Of a DNA stretch of 29,671 nt, positions 7,967 to 15,240 are shown piece after piece (within the stretch, counting starts at the first letter, position 1; each line of letters opens with the position of its first letter). The position numbers and the translations under genes were made by a program. Below the pieces are notes generated by a model. That model did no database searches and was not told where the DNA came from. It was given only the letters and a program-made list of their open reading frames with translations. The stretch is from the NCBI GenBank assembly GCA_937893605.1, contig CALBGG010000039.1:1-29671 (forward strand). Direction: 5' to 3'. The DNA is from an uncultured Clostridia bacterium. Lineage in GTDB: Bacteria; Bacillota; Clostridia; Oscillospirales; Oscillospiraceae.

Positions 7967-8410
7967 TTATATGGTTACGTGCAGCTTTACCTGCGCAATC
8001 TGTTCCTTTTTAAGCTCTGTCCCGGAGACTGCAATATTTCCGTCGCTGTAGTCTTCAAGAGTCCCGACGAGAGTTTTTCTCCCCTCATACGGCTGATACA
8101 GCTTGACCTCGATCTCCGAGCCGATAAACTGCTCAAAATCCGACGGACGCTTGAGTTCTCTTTCTGCCCCGGCGGAGCCGACCTCAAACACATAGCTTCC
8201 GGGCACGGGATCGGCCTCGTCAAGTATCGGATCGAGCTTGCGGCTTATGTCCTCACAGTCGGCAATGCCAACGCCTCCGTCCTTGTCAATGTAAACCCTC
8301 AGATACCAGGTACCCGCTTCCTTAATATACTCAACGCTCCACAGCTTGCAGCCGGCTTCCTCGACTACCGGCCGTGCGAGCGCTTCGACTTTATCACCGA
8401 TCTTACTCAT
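7967..8410 (-). CDS. rimP: Ribosome maturation factor RimP
   Basis: Needed for 30S subunit maturation. The 147 residues include the N-terminal alpha/beta domain with WYLRVYIDKDGGVGIADCEDISR and the conserved PGSYVFEVGSAGAERELK segment, then the C-terminal SH3-like domain with GTLEDYSDG. It is the first gene of the nusA-infB operon, as in most bacteria. ATG 8410 has AGGAG 7 bp upstream. A candidate promoter and a hairpin with a short T-tract lie upstream (8449-8528). Confidence 0.95.
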   Translation of the reverse strand: MSKIGDKVEALARPVVEEAGCKLWSVEYIKEAGTWYLRVYIDKDGGVGIADCEDISRKLDPILDEADPVPGSYVFEVGSAGAERELKRPSDFEQFIGSEIEVKLYQPYEGRKTLVGTLEDYSDGNIAVSGTELKKEQIAQVKLHVTI

Positions 8411-8448
8411 ACAAAGCTCCTGATTTTATCATCCATAAAATGCTCAAC

Positions 8449-8475
8449 AAAAAGAGTGGGCTGTGACCCACTCTT
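8449..8475 (-). terminator. Hairpin with T-tract in the rimP leader (terminator or attenuator)
   Basis: Perfect 9-bp stem AAGAGTGGG (8452-8460) / CCCACTCTT (8467-8475), loop CTGTGA; on the minus strand it runs into TTTTTG. It lies after the stop of the carboxypeptidase gene but also downstream of the candidate rimP promoter and 39 bp before the rimP ATG. It could therefore end upstream transcripts or attenuate the operon. Confidence 0.72.
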
Positions 8476-8499
8476 ACATGCTTACTGACTTACTTTACT

Positions 8500-8528
8500 A
8501 TAATAACATCTAAACATCGTGATTGCAA
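8500..8528 (-). promoter_or_regulatory. Candidate promoter of the rimP-ribF operon
   Basis: Minus strand -35 TTGCAA (8528-8523), 17-bp spacer, -10 TATTAT (8505-8500). The start would be near 8493, giving a leader of about 80 nt that contains the 8449-8475 hairpin. Matches are 4/6 and 5/6 to the consensus with ideal spacing. Confidence 0.55.
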
Positions 8529-8543
8529 GCATTTTTTGCTCGA

Positions 8544-9335
8544 TCATTTATAATGCGCAACAAATTCTTCAAGGCACATGCCGTTTTCCGTGATAAACTC
8601 CGCAGCTTCCTTGCCGACATACCTGTAATGCCATGGCTCATCCCAGCCGGTAACGCTCTTTTTATTGCTCGGATAACGCTTTATAAAGCCGAATTGTGCG
8701 CAATTGGCGTCGAGCCAATCGAAAAATTCAGCGTCCATCTGGCTATAGTCAAGTACCTCATACTCTTTATCAAAAATATCTACCGCAAGGCCGGTCTGAT
8801 GATCGCTCGTTCCCGGCTTTGCAACTATCTCAGCCGCGATACTCTGTGCCTCTTCATAGGTATAAGCGCCGTTTTTACTGAGCTCGGAGGCTTTTTCGTT
8901 AAAAAGCTGCTGCTGATCGGCATACGACCTGTATCCGACGCTTATATACGGTTCAAAGCCTGCTTCCTTCGCTGCTGACACAAAAGCCGACAGGCTTTCG
9001 ATTATTCTCTTATCCACATACGGCCCATCGGAACCGAACTGCTTCACAGTAGGCGCATATGATTTTATCGGAGTTGTGCTGTTAATAAGTATATACTGCC
9101 ACTCAGTTATAGTTATCACCGGAAACTCAAGATCGGCATATTTTTCGAGCGAGACCTTGTTAGATGACTGATATTCATCCATTGGGTCTTTAAGGCTGTC
9201 GGTCTTGACGAACACGGAGTCGGCTCCGCCTACGACAATTTCTGAAGTGAGCTGAACGCGTGAGTTTATTATAAGGACCAACGTCGCGGCCATTATTATC
9301 ATAAAAAATGTCCATACCGTTTTCTTTATGCGCAT
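8544..9335 (-). CDS. D-alanyl-D-alanine carboxypeptidase, M15 (VanY/DacB-like), membrane-anchored
   Basis: Zinc peptidase predicted to remove the terminal D-Ala of peptidoglycan stem peptides outside the membrane. Residues 1-28 are a positively charged start plus one hydrophobic segment (signal anchor). The catalytic domain covers about 75-263: SVGYRSYADQQQLF, then SDHQTGLAVDI with zinc ligands H179 and D186, and EPWHYRY with the catalytic E233 and zinc ligand H236. The length of 263 residues is normal. ATG 9335 follows GGAGGTGA. It lies 65 bp downstream of sigK with its own candidate promoter. No van regulatory or ligase genes are nearby, so a cell-wall or spore-cortex role is likelier than vancomycin resistance (inference). 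Confidence 0.9.
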   Translation of the reverse strand: MRIKKTVWTFFMIIMAATLVLIINSRVQLTSEIVVGGADSVFVKTDSLKDPMDEYQSSNKVSLEKYADLEFPVITITEWQYILINSTTPIKSYAPTVKQFGSDGPYVDKRIIESLSAFVSAAKEAGFEPYISVGYRSYADQQQLFNEKASELSKNGAYTYEEAQSIAAEIVAKPGTSDHQTGLAVDIFDKEYEVLDYSQMDAEFFDWLDANCAQFGFIKRYPSNKKSVTGWDEPWHYRYVGKEAAEFITENGMCLEEFVAHYK

Positions 9336-9366
9336 CAGGGCTCACCTCCTCATAGAATTTCATGTC

Positions 9367-9395
9367 ATTTTACCACAAATCGAGTTTTTATACAA
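9367..9395 (-). promoter_or_regulatory. Candidate promoter of the carboxypeptidase gene
   Basis: Minus strand -35 TTGTAT (9395-9390), 17-bp spacer, -10 TAAAAT (9372-9367), about 30 bp before the ATG at 9335. It sits just after the sigK stop, so the gene can be expressed apart from sigK. No terminator hairpin is visible between the two genes. Confidence 0.45.
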
Positions 9396-9400
9396 GAACA

Positions 9401-10096
9401 TTATAAACAGTCGTCGCCGCCAAGCTCTGCCTTAAGCTTTGTGAGTGCCTTCTTTTCAATACGGCTGACGTAAGAGCGGCTTATACCGCAAACTTTCGCT
9501 GTCTCTCTCTGCGTCATGGGCGGGCTGCCGTCAATCCCGTAGCGAAGTCTTATTATTCTCGCTTCCCTTTCGTTCAGAGAACTGCTTATAAGTCCCTTGA
9601 GCTTTCCGCACAGCTCGAGCTCCCCTATTCTGTCGCTCATTTCGTCATCCTGCGCTAAAACATCCATGAGTGATAAGCTGTTGCCATCACAATCCGTGTC
9701 GAGCACATCCGAAAGGCTGACGTCTCCCATGGTTTTCTTCTGACTGCGAAAATACATGAGTATCTCATTCTCTATGCATCTTGATGCATAGGTAGCAAGG
9801 CGGATACCGCGATCAAGCTTATATGTACTTATGCCCTTTATAAGTCCAATGGTGCCTATGGATATCAGATCCTCCGTATCATTTGTCTGCGTATAGTATT
9901 TTTTGATAATATGCGCAACGAGCCGAAGATTGTGCTCGACCAGAATATTTCTCGCCGCTATGTCTCCGCCCTGCCAAAGCTCGAGATATCTCCGTTCCTC
10001 CTCCGACGAAAGCGGACTCGGAAACGAGCCGCCTGGAGAGAGTCTGAGCATAAGCAATACGCCGCCAAGCAGCATAGCCAGCGACATTCCAAGCAT
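9401..10096 (-). CDS. sigK: RNA polymerase sporulation sigma factor SigK (pro-sigma K)
   Basis: Late mother-cell sigma factor of sporulation. The first ~20 residues are hydrophobic (MLGMSLAMLLGGVLLMLRL), matching the membrane-associated pro-sequence that SpoIVFB removes in Bacillus, followed by PLSSEEERRYLE. Region 2 shows EHNLRLVAHIIKKY, DLISIGTIGLIKGI and the -10-binding segment RLATYASRCIENEILMYFR. Region 4 shows LNEREARIIRLRYG and a helix-turn-helix with TQRETAKVCGISRSYVSRIE. It has 231 residues and one uninterrupted frame, with no skin element. ATG 10096 follows GAGGTGATC. SigE is the main alternative, but the opening motifs and overall layout fit SigK better. Its presence marks the organism as a spore former. 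Confidence 0.9.
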   Translation of the reverse strand: MLGMSLAMLLGGVLLMLRLSPGGSFPSPLSSEEERRYLELWQGGDIAARNILVEHNLRLVAHIIKKYYTQTNDTEDLISIGTIGLIKGISTYKLDRGIRLATYASRCIENEILMYFRSQKKTMGDVSLSDVLDTDCDGNSLSLMDVLAQDDEMSDRIGELELCGKLKGLISSSLNEREARIIRLRYGIDGSPPMTQRETAKVCGISRSYVSRIEKKALTKLKAELGGDDCL

Positions 10097-10173
10097 AAGA
10101 TCACCTCAGAGCATTATATTGCACCATTGCATGTACAAATTATATAAATTTCATGTTCATTCTTGAGCTCGTA

Positions 10174-10201
10174 TTGACAAACGCGCAAAAGATGTTATTC
10201 T
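10174..10201 (+). promoter_or_regulatory. Promoter of the Fe-S/FAD oxidoreductase gene
   Basis: Perfect -35 TTGACA (10174-10179), 16-bp spacer, -10 TATTCT (10196-10201). The predicted start falls near 10208, inside the palindrome at 10205-10222, and leaves a leader of about 48 nt before the ATG at 10256. Confidence 0.65.
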
Positions 10202-10204
10202 TAG

Positions 10205-10222
10205 TGTATAAGTGTTTATACA
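10205..10222. promoter_or_regulatory. 18-bp palindromic operator candidate over the transcription start
   Basis: TGTATAA and TTATACA arms separated by GTGT. This 7-4-7 perfect inverted repeat starts 4 bp after the -10 element, so a bound protein would block initiation. The layout is like that of Rex and other redox or metabolite repressors, but the sequence is not a clear Rex site. The regulator is not identified. Confidence 0.6.
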
Positions 10223-10255
10223 TAGTGTGCATTGAGTAAAGGAAGGAGCAAAACT

Positions 10256-12955
10256 ATGGCATTCAGACCCAAAATTCTTGCGCTTGCAAACAAGATCACT
10301 CTTGAAGCGCGAACAGGCATTCCAAACGTCCCCTCCGACCCCGAATACCGCATACTGGCTGAGGTGGTAACGGACGAACAGGCAGATGTTGCATTGGCAT
10401 GTAAGGTGCGTCACAGTCTTACGCTTGAGGAGATATCGAAAAGATGCGGAAAATCTCCCGAAGTAACGAAAAAGCTTCTCTGGGAGCTCGGCAACGAAGG
10501 CGTCATCGTCATGTACACCAACCCCGATGACGGCATTATGTACTACACGATCCCGTGCTGGGTACCGGGCATAATGGAAATGATGGTTGGAAACAAGGAG
10601 CAGGTCGAGGCTCATCCTGAGATTGCCCGCTGCTTTGACGAATACACGTTGAAGAACATGAAGCTCATGACTCCCAACCTGCCCCGCGGCATGGGCGTTA
10701 TGCGCGTTATCCCAGTGCAGCAGTCCATTAGTCTCAATCGTCATGCGGTTTCTTCAGATCAGCTGAGCAGATATATAGAAGATGCCTGGAAGATCGCCGT
10801 TACCGACTGCTCCTGCCGCCGCACTCGCAGGATCATGGGCGAGGGCTGCGGCCATCTTGAGCAGGATATGTGCATCATGCTCAACAAAGCAGCCGATTTT
10901 CATATCAAAACCGGCCACGGCCGAGAGATAACCAAGCAGGAGGCATACGAGATACTGCAAAGAGCCGAGGAAAACGGCCTTATACATGAGCTTTCAAATA
11001 CCGACGGCACAGGCGAAGCCAACGGCATATGCAACTGCTGCGACTGTTCCTGCCTTTCGCTTCGCGGCGGTCGGCTGTTCAATACCTCGACGATAATGAA
11101 ATCCAACTACCGCGCTCAGGTAGATAAGGATAAATGCGTTGCCTGCGGTCAGTGTGTTGAAAACTGCCAGATGAACGCTCTGCGCCTCGGCCAAAAGCTT
11201 TGCTCTACAGAGCCTTTGAAGATAAGTCATTCAGAGGCGCCCGACGATAAGCTTTGGACGAAAGAGCATTGGAACGAAGACTGGCGTGAAAACCGCGAAA
11301 ACGTAGTCGAGACCGGAACCGCACCGTGTAAGACCAACTGCCCGGCTCATATTGCCGTTCAGGGTTATATAAAGCTCGCGGCTCAGGGCAGATATCAGGA
11401 AGCTCTTGAGCTTATAAAGATAGAAAACCCCTTCCCCGCTATCTGTGGCCGCGTATGCCCGAAATTCTGCGAGGACGCATGCACTCGCGGCGATATTGAC
11501 GATCCTATCGCCATAGACGATATCAAGAAATTCATCGCCGAGCAGGATATGAAGGCCGAACACAGATTTGTACCCAAAATGGTCAATCAGATCGGCAAGA
11601 TGTATCCGCAGAAGATCGCCGTCATCGGTGCAGGTCCAGCGGGTCTGAGCTGCGCGTACTATCTCGCAGTAAAGGGCTATCCCGTTACGGTATTTGAAAA
11701 GGAAAATACGCTGGGCGGCATGATGACGATGGGCATACCAACATTCAGGCTCGAGAAGGATGTTGTCATGTCCGAGATCGAAGTTCTCAGGGAGATGGGC
11801 GTTGAATTTAAAACCGGAGTCGAGATTGGTAAGGATGTGAGCCTTGATGAGCTCAGGGCTCAGGGCTATAAGGCGTTTTACCTGGCCATCGGCGCACAGA
11901 AGAGCGCTCCCATAGGCATACCCGGCGAGGATCTCGACGGCGTTTACGGAGGTATTGACTTCCTGCGCTCGACGCTCACAGGCATCCCCATGAAGCTCGG
12001 CGAGCGCGTAGCCGTTATTGGCGGAGGCAATGTATCTGTTGATGTTGCGCGCAGCGCGATAAGGCTCGGTGCAAAGGAGGTAACGCTTGTATACCGTCGC
12101 GGCAGAGAAGAGCTCAAGGCCGATCCCGAGGAGATCGAGGACGCTCTCAGCGAGGGCGTGAAGCTAAGGCTTCTCTCCTCCCCTGTTGAAATTATAGGCA
12201 AAGGTGGGAAGGTAGCTGCGCTCAAGCTTGAGAGAATGGAGCTTGGCGCGCCCGACGCTTCCGGCAGACGTGCGCCCGTTCCCACCGGTGAATTTGAGAC
12301 CGTCGAGGTCGACAACGTCATCGGTGCAATCGGCCAGGTGATTGACTGGGGCGGCATAGATAAGGGTGCCATGAAGCTCGATAAAAAGGGCTGCGTAAAG
12401 GTCGACAAGCTGTCTTATCAGACGGGCGAACCCGACGTTTTCGCCGGCGGCGACGTTGTGACGGGGCCTGCGTTTGTGATACACGCAATTGCCGCAGGCA
12501 AGGAGGGCGCTATTTCGATACACCGTTACGTGCACCCCGGCCAGACTCAGAATCTCGGCCGCGACAGACGTGTTTTCACAGCGCTGGATAAAACGAAGGC
12601 CGCACTCGCACTCGGCGGATACGACGCAACGCCGCGTCAAAAGACTGCCGACGCAGGCGCCGCGAAGGCAAAGAAGACCATGGACGATCTGCGCGGAACA
12701 TTTACCGAAGAGCAGATGAAGAAGGAGACCGAGCGCTGTCTCGGCTGCGGTGCTGTAGTGCTCGACGAGCAGCGCTGTGTAGGTTGCGGTATCTGCACCA
12801 CAAAGTGCAAGTTCGACGCGATTAAGCTCGTGTGGGTCGATGAATTTGTATCGCCAAAGGTCGAAAAGATCGCTCCTCATCTCATAGCCGGTATGGCAAA
12901 GCGCGGCGGAAAAATAGCTATCAAGGCAATAAAAGAAGCCGTTGATAAGCTGTAA
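10256..12955 (+). CDS. Multidomain Fe-S / FAD-NAD(P) oxidoreductase (GltD-like, with ferredoxin domains)
   Basis: 899 residues, predicted to move electrons between NAD(P)H, flavin and Fe-S clusters. An N-terminal part (about 1-140) includes a winged-helix-like stretch (SLTLEEISKRCGKSPEVTKKLL, split by family use rather than proof of DNA binding). A Cys-rich region follows (C185, C187, C198, C206; CNCCDCSC at 259-266). Next comes a 4Fe-4S motif CVACGQCVENC (294-304). A GltD-type module has Cys at 358, 362, 397, 401, 405 and 409, GAGPAG for FAD (458-463), GGGNVS for NAD(P) (589-594) and FAGGD (729-733). The C-terminus has CLGCG (828) and CVGCGICTTKC (841-851). The start at 10256 follows AAGGAAGGAG; an ATG at 10232 lies before that site. 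No GltB partner is present, so glutamate synthase is unlikely. The substrate is unknown. Confidence 0.82.
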   Translation: MAFRPKILALANKITLEARTGIPNVPSDPEYRILAEVVTDEQADVALACKVRHSLTLEEISKRCGKSPEVTKKLLWELGNEGVIVMYTNPDDGIMYYTIPCWVPGIMEMMVGNKEQVEAHPEIARCFDEYTLKNMKLMTPNLPRGMGVMRVIPVQQSISLNRHAVSSDQLSRYIEDAWKIAVTDCSCRRTRRIMGEGCGHLEQDMCIMLNKAADFHIKTGHGREITKQEAYEILQRAEENGLIHELSNTDGTGEANGICNCCDCSCLSLRGGRLFNTSTIMKSNYRAQVDKDKCVACGQCVENCQMNALRLGQKLCSTEPLKISHSEAPDDKLWTKEHWNEDWRENRENVVETGTAPCKTNCPAHIAVQGYIKLAAQGRYQEALELIKIENPFPAICGRVCPKFCEDACTRGDIDDPIAIDDIKKFIAEQDMKAEHRFVPKMVNQIGKMYPQKIAVIGAGPAGLSCAYYLAVKGYPVTVFEKENTLGGMMTMGIPTFRLEKDVVMSEIEVLREMGVEFKTGVEIGKDVSLDELRAQGYKAFYLAIGAQKSAPIGIPGEDLDGVYGGIDFLRSTLTGIPMKLGERVAVIGGGNVSVDVARSAIRLGAKEVTLVYRRGREELKADPEEIEDALSEGVKLRLLSSPVEIIGKGGKVAALKLERMELGAPDASGRRAPVPTGEFETVEVDNVIGAIGQVIDWGGIDKGAMKLDKKGCVKVDKLSYQTGEPDVFAGGDVVTGPAFVIHAIAAGKEGAISIHRYVHPGQTQNLGRDRRVFTALDKTKAALALGGYDATPRQKTADAGAAKAKKTMDDLRGTFTEEQMKKETERCLGCGAVVLDEQRCVGCGICTTKCKFDAIKLVWVDEFVSPKVEKIAPHLIAGMAKRGGKIAIKAIKEAVDKL

Positions 12956-12968
12956 AAGAAAATGAATT

Positions 12969-13000
12969 TAGCCGGACGGGGAATCCGTCCGGCTATTTTT
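12969..13000 (+). terminator. Rho-independent terminator after the oxidoreductase gene
   Basis: 11-bp stem TAGCCGGACGG / CCGTCCGGCTA with a 5-nt loop, followed by TTTTTG. It starts 14 bp after the stop codon. Confidence 0.92.
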
Positions 13001-13001
13001 G

Positions 13002-13030
13002 TTGCTTTTCACGTGCATTTGAAGTATTAT
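13002..13030 (+). promoter_or_regulatory. Candidate promoter of the CsoR-type regulator
   Basis: -35 TTGCTT (13002-13007), 17-bp spacer, -10 TATTAT (13025-13030), about 30 bp before the ATG at 13061. The spacer holds a CACGTG. No G-tract inverted repeat of the classical CsoR operator type is seen. Confidence 0.45.
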
Positions 13031-13060
13031 AGTGTAAAGCAAAATATTTGGAGGGGAAAA

Positions 13061-13450
13061 ATGCACAGACCTGACGACGGGTTTTACCACGACCACGGCG
13101 ACGGAATACTTCACTGCCATGAGGTAAAGCCCTGTGACGATATCTCGGAGCACGAGGCGCACGAGCATCCGCATCACAACCATTCGCATTCGCACACTCA
13201 AAGCAAGGCCGTAATCAACAGGCTCTCGCGTGCGATCGGGCATCTTGAGTCCGTAAAACGCATGGTCGAGGATGAGCGCGACTGCACCGACGTTCTCATT
13301 CAGCTCGCAGCCGTAAGATCCGCCTTGAGCAGCACGGCGCGGGTTATACTCAAGGATCACCTTGAGCACTGCATCACCGACGCGGTTGAGACCGGCGACG
13401 ATACCTTCATCGAAGAGCTCAACACCGCCATCGACAAGTACATAAACTAG
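13061..13450 (+). CDS. CsoR/RcnR-family metal-sensing repressor with His-rich N-terminus
   Basis: Small all-helical DNA-binding repressor that releases DNA on metal binding. The core (about 48-129) has RLSRAIGHLESVKRMVEDERDC and the Cys-His-Cys set C75, H100 and C104 (DCTDVL, KDHLEHC) that binds Cu(I) in CsoR. The N-terminal 46 residues are unusual: 13 His and two Cys, in HDHGDGILHCHE and HEHPHHNHSHSH. The start at 13061 is set by TTGGAGGGGAAAA; upstream codons in the same frame run through a terminator and promoter and are rejected. No copper pump or chaperone gene is adjacent. The C-H-C set favours copper, but the His tail could also bind Ni, Co or Zn. Confidence 0.88.
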   Translation: MHRPDDGFYHDHGDGILHCHEVKPCDDISEHEAHEHPHHNHSHSHTQSKAVINRLSRAIGHLESVKRMVEDERDCTDVLIQLAAVRSALSSTARVILKDHLEHCITDAVETGDDTFIEELNTAIDKYIN

Positions 13451-13452
13451 AC

Positions 13453-13483
13453 AAAAACACCGCTCGGTCGAGCGGTGTTTTTT
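13453..13483. terminator. Bidirectional terminator between the CsoR gene and mreB
   Basis: Stem ACACCGCTCG / CGAGCGGTGT with flanking A and T runs: T6 follows on the + strand and T5 on the minus strand. It lies between the two converging genes and can end both transcripts. Confidence 0.92.
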
Positions 13484-13487
13484 GGTA

Positions 13488-14522
13488 TCAGTTTCTCATC
13501 TCGCGGTTGCGCAGGAAGTTCATCATGCCGTCCTGCATGATGTCGAGCTTATTGAGAAGCTTGCCCGCACCGTGAGCCGCGCAGGCAAGAGGATCGTCAA
13601 CGATCATTGTTCTTATGTGCGTGCTGTCTTCTATCATGCGGTCCACACCGTAAAGCATACTGCCGCCGCCTGACAGGATCATGCCGTTCACGCTGAGGTC
13701 GCCTATGAGCTCGGGCGGTGTGCGCTCAAGCACGGCATGGATATTTTCAAGAATAAGGCGCGCGGGCTCGCGCAGAACGTCAACAAGCTCTTCTGCTGTC
13801 ACACTAACAGTTTTGGGCAGTCCCTTTATAAGGTCGCGGCCCTTGACCTCAATGCTCTCGGGTACATCAGAGCGCGGATACAGGCCGCCGATATTTATCT
13901 TTATCTCTTCGGCGGTCATCGCCCCGATGAGCATATTGTGCTTCTTCTTAATATATCGGATAATGGCCTCGTCAAAGGTACTGCCGGCGGTTTTAATAGA
14001 CTCACACTCGGCAACGCCGCCCATGGATACTACGGCGATATCAGTCGTTCCTCCGCCGATATCGACGACCATGTGTCCGTCAGGCTTTTTAATATCAACG
14101 CCCGCGCCGATAGCCGTTGCCACGGCAGTCTCGACGAGATACACTCTGCGCGCTCCGGCCTCAATGGCGGCATCAATGACGGCGCGTTCTTCAACTCCGG
14201 TAATGCTGCTGGGTACACACATGAGTATCCTCGGCTTAAAAAGGCTGAATGAGGTTATTCTGCTGACAAGCTCGCGCAGCATGAGTGCGGACATATCGTA
14301 ATCGGAGATAACACCTGCCCGTATCGGGTGAATGGCGACAACGTTTGCCGGAGTGCGGCCGAGCGTTTTCTTTGCCTCCTCGCCTATTTTAAGCATTCTG
14401 TCCTTGACTTTATCTACCGCAACGACAGTAGGCTCGCGCAGGACAAGCCCCTTGCCCTGTGAAAAAACAAGGGTATTCGATGTTCCCATATCAACTGCTA
14501 TATCTCTTTCGTATATGACCAT
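13488..14522 (-). CDS. mreB: Rod shape-determining protein MreB/Mbl (bacterial actin)
   Basis: Actin-like ATPase that forms membrane-bound filaments and guides lateral cell-wall synthesis. The 344 residues show phosphate-1 DMGTSNT (11-17), PSSITGVEERAV, phosphate-2 DIGGGTTD (154-161) and the adenosine-site LSGGGSML. The ATG at 14522 has GGAG six bases upstream; an in-frame ATG at 14558 would start inside a hairpin and is rejected. mreC and mreD are not adjacent, so it could equally be an Mbl- or MreBH-type paralogue. It is the last gene of the ybaK-uvrA-recD2-comF series, 64 bp after comF, and ends at the bidirectional terminator. Confidence 0.93.
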   Translation of the reverse strand: MVIYERDIAVDMGTSNTLVFSQGKGLVLREPTVVAVDKVKDRMLKIGEEAKKTLGRTPANVVAIHPIRAGVISDYDMSALMLRELVSRITSFSLFKPRILMCVPSSITGVEERAVIDAAIEAGARRVYLVETAVATAIGAGVDIKKPDGHMVVDIGGGTTDIAVVSMGGVAECESIKTAGSTFDEAIIRYIKKKHNMLIGAMTAEEIKINIGGLYPRSDVPESIEVKGRDLIKGLPKTVSVTAEELVDVLREPARLILENIHAVLERTPPELIGDLSVNGMILSGGGSMLYGVDRMIEDSTHIRTMIVDDPLACAAHGAGKLLNKLDIMQDGMMNFLRNREMRN

Positions 14523-14536
14523 ACAATGCTCCGATC

Positions 14537-14557
14537 TGCCGCAAAAAATTTGCGGCA
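14537..14557 (-). other. Hairpin in the mreB leader
   Basis: Perfect 9-bp inverted repeat TGCCGCAAA / TTTGCGGCA with a 3-nt loop, between comF and mreB and just ahead of the mreB ribosome site. No T-run follows on the minus strand. A role in setting mreB translation or mRNA stability is possible. Confidence 0.55.
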
Positions 14558-14586
14558 TTTAATTTCTATAATTCTATCCAATTATG

Positions 14587-15240
14587 CTAATCTTCATGCC
14601 GGGCAAGAGACGCGCCGTAAACTGCCTTTGCTCCGGCCTTGCGCAGAACTCGCGCGGCTTCGCTCATGGTAGAGCCCGTCGTTACGACATCGTCCACAAG
14701 CAATATGCGCAGACCCGAAACGTCGGTATCTTCGCGCAAAGCGTACACACCGGCGACATTATCGCGGCGCTGTCTGGCATCGCGCGTTAATGACTGCGCA
14801 CCGTTATCCTTAATTTTTCTCAGAAGCTGTCTGCAAGGCAGGCCTGTATTCTTTGCGATTTCCTCGGCGATGAGCCGCGCCTGATCGTATCCCCTGTTCC
14901 GCAGGCGCTTCTTACTGAGCGGTATCCATGATATCACATCAATGCTGCCGCAATCAAGATTATTTTCGACGCAAACTGACACTATCAGCCCATAGCGTCT
15001 GCTGTAGGCCGCACAGCCGCCGAATTTGTACCGATGGATCGACTTTCTGACATTATCCTTGTAATAAAGTGGAGAAACGCATTTATCAACAAAGGCAAAG
15101 CGCTGCGCGATACTATCGCCCTTTGTATACGGAAGCTTTTCCTCGCACTCACGGCAGATATCCGTATCCTTGAGAACTCTGTCGCAGAACACGCATTTCC
15201 ACGGATATAAAAGGCGAGCTATAGAATCAAGAATTTTCAT
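14587..15240 (-). CDS. comF: ComF-family phosphoribosyltransferase-like protein
   Basis: Family linked to DNA uptake (ComFC in Bacillus, GntX in E. coli). A zinc-ribbon-like N-terminus has YPWKCVFCDRV and CRECEEKL (two CxxC pairs). The phosphoribosyltransferase domain follows, with PRPP loop ILLVDDVVTTGSTMSEA near residues 180-196 and the family segment RLRNRGYDQARLIAEEIA. It has 217 residues from the ATG at 15240. An in-frame TTG at 15246 is better spaced from GAGG (7 bp against 13) and could be the true start. It overlaps recD2 by 14-20 bp. The ComFA helicase usually found beside comFC is not present here. Competence itself cannot be inferred from this gene alone. Confidence 0.88.
   Translation of the reverse strand: MKILDSIARLLYPWKCVFCDRVLKDTDICRECEEKLPYTKGDSIAQRFAFVDKCVSPLYYKDNVRKSIHRYKFGGCAAYSRRYGLIVSVCVENNLDCGSIDVISWIPLSKKRLRNRGYDQARLIAEEIAKNTGLPCRQLLRKIKDNGAQSLTRDARQRRDNVAGVYALREDTDVSGLRILLVDDVVTTGSTMSEAARVLRKAGAKAVYGASLARHED

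Noticed and set aside
8544..9335. Vancomycin-resistance vanY cluster
   Set aside because: Only the VanY-like carboxypeptidase is present. No VanR/S, VanH or ligase genes are near.
10256..12955. Glutamate synthase small subunit
   Set aside because: The GltD-like module is present, but the protein is about twice that size, has extra Fe-S domains, and no gltB is adjacent.
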